This document shows, in pieces, positions 13,411-15,219 of a stretch of 15,219 nucleotides of DNA. Position numbers and translations under genes: made by a program. A model generated the notes under the pieces. That model ran no database searches. It saw only the letters and a list, made by a program, of their open reading frames with translations, and had not been told where the DNA came from. Source of the DNA: Candidatus Methanosuratincola sp. (lineage in GTDB: Archaea; Thermoproteota; Methanomethylicia; Methanomethylicales; Methanomethylicaceae); assembly GCA_029907755.1 (NCBI GenBank), contig JARYLH010000022.1, positions 1-15,219 on the forward strand, read 5' to 3'. Positions within the stretch are counted from its first letter, which is position 1. Every line of letters begins with the position of its first letter.

Positions 13411-13788
13411 TCATTGTTGCGATCTCAACCGCCCATAGATCTCGTTGATCGCCCGATTTGTTACGTACCCTCTGTGAGGGCGCAGACCCCCGCCAAAGGT
13501 CTTTGGTATGTGGAGCAGCTCGTGTATGATTACTTTCACCTTTTCTTCGTAGCTTAATCTGTCGAAGCGCTCGGAAATGACCTCAATTATATAGTGGGCG
13601 GGAGTGCCTAGCCCCATCTGCCAGATCTTGGGGAGCGAGTAGCACCTCGCTATGACTCTTTTTGACCTAGAGCCCCGGCTCCGGAAGCACAAAACCCGAT
13701 CCGGGTCAATATAGTTCATCCCTGCCTTTTTGACGACTTCGCGGACCATGATCTCAAGATCATGAGCTGGGCAATAAGATATTGGCAT
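13411..13788 (-). CDS. Small HExxH putative metallopeptidase
   Basis: A 125-residue protein with a zincin motif HELLH (H89, E90, H93) in VKVIIHELLHIPKTFGGGLRPH. H105 twelve residues on is a candidate third ligand. The sequence before it (AHYIIEVISERFDRLSYEEK) and the HIPKTFGGGLRPHRGYVT tail match small archaeal/phage metallopeptidase-like proteins (Pfam calls a related group putative phage metallopeptidase). The two Cys (C34, C49) and the basic RSRGSRSKR stretch suggest an N-terminal nucleic-acid- or metal-binding part, but this is inference. No signal peptide is seen, so it is cytoplasmic. The ATG at 13788 has a weak site; a TATA-like CTTTTATTC lies at 13818-13826. It is tandem with SSB upstream. 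Confidence 0.78.
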   Translation of the reverse strand: MPISYCPAHDLEIMVREVVKKAGMNYIDPDRVLCFRSRGSRSKRVIARCYSLPKIWQMGLGTPAHYIIEVISERFDRLSYEEKVKVIIHELLHIPKTFGGGLRPHRGYVTNRAINEIYGRLRSQQ

Positions 13789-13817
13789 CTCAATCGTTGA
13801 TTGGATTCTTTCTGCAT

Positions 13818-13826
13818 GAATAAAAG
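13818..13826 (-). promoter_or_regulatory. Candidate TATA box for the HExxH gene
   Basis: CTTTTATTC on the minus strand, in the 63-nt gap after the SSB stop, would start transcription about 8 nt before ATG 13788. Confidence 0.4.
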
Positions 13827-13851
13827 GGTTGGGGATGAGGGTTTGGGCCGA

Positions 13852-14271
13852 TCAGTGCCTGCGCCTGCCTCTGCGCGAATCATCGTGGAAGAGTGGTCTA
13901 AACTTGGGTATCTTCTGGTCATAAGACCTGTTCGATATATTATTTTCAGTGTTTGCAGTTACCTCTTCCTCTGATGGTTCGATCGCCCCATACCTGCCGG
14001 TGTTGAGCCGCATATTTCCCCTGAAGAGCGAAATGTAACCGTTCCTCACCCAGATGGACTTCCCTACCTCCACCTTCTCGACATCGCTGTCCCAGAGGCT
14101 CATCAGGACGCACCCTGTAGGGTCGCCCACGAGGACCTCGGAGACACGGTGTTGCGAACCGTCCTTAGTGGAGACTTCCCTCGGGGGGGCTATTTCAAGA
14201 ACCTTTACAAGTATATCGACGCTTCTCGAAGCGGGGTTTAATTCCTCTATCTTCTTTATTTCAGACATCAT
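13852..14271 (-). CDS. ssb: Single-stranded DNA-binding protein, one OB-fold (Sulfolobus SSB type)
   Basis: Binds ssDNA during replication and repair. The 139 residues begin with a short leader (IKKIEELNPASRSVDILVKV) and one OB-fold to about residue 100. Segments VSEVLVGDPTGCVLMSLWD, VEVGKSIWVRNGYISLFRG and MRLNTGRYG parallel, strand for strand, Sulfolobus SSB (SEAIVGDETGRVKLTLW and FKGQVQLNAG in that protein, from memory). The aromatic residues in these strands (W79-region Trp, Tyr, Phe) are the expected base-stacking positions. The tail is acidic then strongly basic (SRRGRRRH), whereas bacterial SSB tails end acidic. The start is ATG 14271 or the adjacent ATG 14268. This type argues for a TACK archaeon. 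A hairpin precedes it. Confidence 0.9.
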   Translation of the reverse strand: MMSEIKKIEELNPASRSVDILVKVLEIAPPREVSTKDGSQHRVSEVLVGDPTGCVLMSLWDSDVEKVEVGKSIWVRNGYISLFRGNMRLNTGRYGAIEPSEEEVTANTENNISNRSYDQKIPKFRPLFHDDSRRGRRRH

Positions 14272-14295
14272 TCAATCCAACTTTATTGTTTAGTG

Positions 14296-14311
14296 CCTCC
14301 CAGACGGGAGG
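14296..14311. repeat. Hairpin in the SSB leader / after inositol-phosphate synthase
   Basis: CCTCCC (14296-14301) and GGGAGG (14306-14311) form a perfect 6-bp stem with an AGAC loop. On the minus strand it follows a T6 run and lies about 25 nt upstream of the SSB start. It could be part of a terminator or of the SSB mRNA leader; the GGAGG in its arm is too far from the ATG to be a normal ribosome binding site. Confidence 0.5.
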
Positions 14312-14315
14312 GCTG

Positions 14316-14321
14316 AAAAAA
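14316..14321 (-). terminator. T-tract terminator after inositol-phosphate synthase
   Basis: T6 on the minus strand, about 35 nt after the stop at 14357, preceded by TTTCC. Typical archaeal intrinsic termination signal; it would separate the synthase transcript from SSB. Confidence 0.4.
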
Positions 14322-14356
14322 GGAAATGGGGACCAGATAGATAAGCTTTCCCTTGC

Positions 14357-15217
14357 TCAGCGCTTCCTCTCGCCTTTAACGAAAGACATGAACCACTCCA
14401 TGGACTCGTTCAGGGAGGATCTGATCGGGGGGTTCTTGAACCCGTATGACGAAATGCTAGTCAGTTGGCCCCCGACCCCCCTCTCGATCGCGATCTTGAC
14501 GCCCCTGATCACGTCGAGCAGTATCCCGGCTCCGTTCGCGCTATCGTGTGTCCTTAAGTAAATGTCAATGATTACATCGCTGCCCAAGCAGTTCTTTCCC
14601 TCCACATAGAAGTACCCGGTTCTGCAGTCCCTCATGAAACCGACATAGTCGGATGTCCCTGTGGCGACCTTTGAATCCGCCGGAAGGACTTGCCTTATTG
14701 CCTCAGATTTTATTTTCCGCTTCTCTTCCCGCCTGAAGTCTTCAAGCACGCCGTATGCCTCAACAGTCCCTCCAATGTCGAGCTGGTATGTCTTTGTCAC
14801 GTCGATGCCCCTTTTTGCCAAAAAGTCAAGTACCCCCATGTGGAAGACGGTCCCACCCATCTGGCTCATAAGGTCGTCACCAGCCAGCGGCAGACCCCTG
14901 TCTTCGAAAGACTCGACCCAACGGTTATCCGAAGCAATTTTGGCAGGGGTGCAGTTGACAAAAGCGTAGCCTGCCTTTAGCGCCGCGTCAGCATAGAACT
15001 CAACAGCCTTCTGTGCGCCTGTCGGAAGGAGGCATACCAACATATCCGCATCGAGCTCTTCCAGGTATGAAGGCACATCGACAGGAGGGGCGCTGTCCAC
15101 TTTGATCACATCCTTCAGAACGCCATCAGCTCCGTCCAGAACAGGTCCCTTGACGACCACGGCGCCAATTGGCGGTGGATCGCAGAACTTGGGGGCGACA
15201 TTTGGCTCAGCGAATAT
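14357..15217 (-). CDS. ino1: myo-Inositol-1-phosphate synthase (archaeal/bacterial type), 5' end cut by window
   Basis: Converts glucose 6-phosphate to L-myo-inositol 1-phosphate with NAD, feeding archaeal phosphatidylinositol lipids and, in thermophiles, inositol-phosphate solutes. About 286 residues are present; the frame stays open to the window edge, so the NAD-binding N-terminus is missing, and GTG 15160 is internal. Signatures are FVNCTPAKIASDNRW, LPLAGDDLMSQMGGTVFH (conserved GDD..SQ.G.T), KTYQLDIGGT, a Lys/Arg-rich segment (EEKRKIKSEAI) with ATGTSDYVGF, then YVEGKNCLGSDVIIDI and LRTHDSANGAGILLDVIRG. The catalytic lysines are expected in this central-to-C-terminal part. The GDDLMSQMG core is intact, so it looks functional. 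No phospholipid genes are visible here. Confidence 0.9.
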   Translation of the reverse strand: MFAEPNVAPKFCDPPPIGAVVVKGPVLDGADGVLKDVIKVDSAPPVDVPSYLEELDADMLVCLLPTGAQKAVEFYADAALKAGYAFVNCTPAKIASDNRWVESFEDRGLPLAGDDLMSQMGGTVFHMGVLDFLAKRGIDVTKTYQLDIGGTVEAYGVLEDFRREEKRKIKSEAIRQVLPADSKVATGTSDYVGFMRDCRTGYFYVEGKNCLGSDVIIDIYLRTHDSANGAGILLDVIRGVKIAIERGVGGQLTSISSYGFKNPPIRSSLNESMEWFMSFVKGERKR

Positions 15218-15219
15218 TG

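Noticed and set aside
1..15219. CRISPR array, tRNA, rRNA, insertion sequence or prophage module
   Set aside because: No direct-repeat/spacer series, tRNA-like T-loop with acceptor pairing, transposase, integrase or terminal repeats were seen. The single HExxH protein with phage-like relatives is not enough to call a mobile element.

Overview
The window looks like a stretch of an archaeal chromosome, probably from the TACK group. The evidence is a small primase catalytic subunit, deoxyhypusine synthase, an archaeal-type myo-inositol-phosphate synthase, and a single-stranded DNA-binding protein of the short one-OB-fold kind with a basic tail known from Sulfolobus. Many starts are GTG or TTG, with GGTGA/GAGG-type ribosome binding sites, and TATA-like boxes replace bacterial -35/-10 promoters. 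One gene (2645-2998) belongs to DUF2111, a family I associate with methanogens. That makes a methanogenic or formerly methanogenic TACK lineage (for example Methanomethylicia) or a relative a reasonable guess, but the lineage is inferred and not proven.

Layout. Positions 2-1780 (+) hold the end of a class II aldolase and a complete seryl-tRNA synthetase. Positions 1777-4402 hold a HAD phosphatase (-), DUF2111 (+), an ECF-type vitamin-transporter membrane component (-) and a short QueG-like iron-sulfur protein (-). Positions 4526-6412 hold a small heat-shock protein (+), a DUF72 protein (-) and an MTH1187-family thiamine-binding protein (+). Positions 6387-9875 are a tungstate uptake island: tupA-tupB-tupC on the minus strand, divergent from a ModE-type regulator whose sensor is a periplasmic-binding-like domain. 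A ModE-box-like operator (8778-8801) lies on the TATA elements in between. Positions 9853-10715 (-) hold a GNAT acetyltransferase and a SpoIIM/DUF95 membrane protein. Positions 10800-13263 (+) are a run of UPF0173 metallo-hydrolase, deoxyhypusine synthase and a compact primase small subunit. Positions 13267-15217 (-) hold inositol-phosphate synthase (cut by the window edge), SSB, an HExxH protein, and a 20-codon lysine-rich micro-ORF with its own promoter and ribosome binding site.

How the genes fit together. The tungstate system is the clearest functional unit: uptake (TupA binds, TupB is the channel, TupC the ATPase) under a divergent regulator that probably senses the oxyanion and represses both directions. 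It implies a need for tungsto- or molybdopterin enzymes, which are not in this window. SSB and primase are both replication proteins, and the HExxH protein and micro-ORF lie between them. The rest is housekeeping (tRNA charging, eIF5A hypusination, lipid head-group synthesis, protein quality control). Coding density is very high: there is no gene-free stretch over 300 bases, and four convergent gene pairs overlap at their 3' ends. I saw no rRNA, tRNA, CRISPR array, insertion sequence or phage module.
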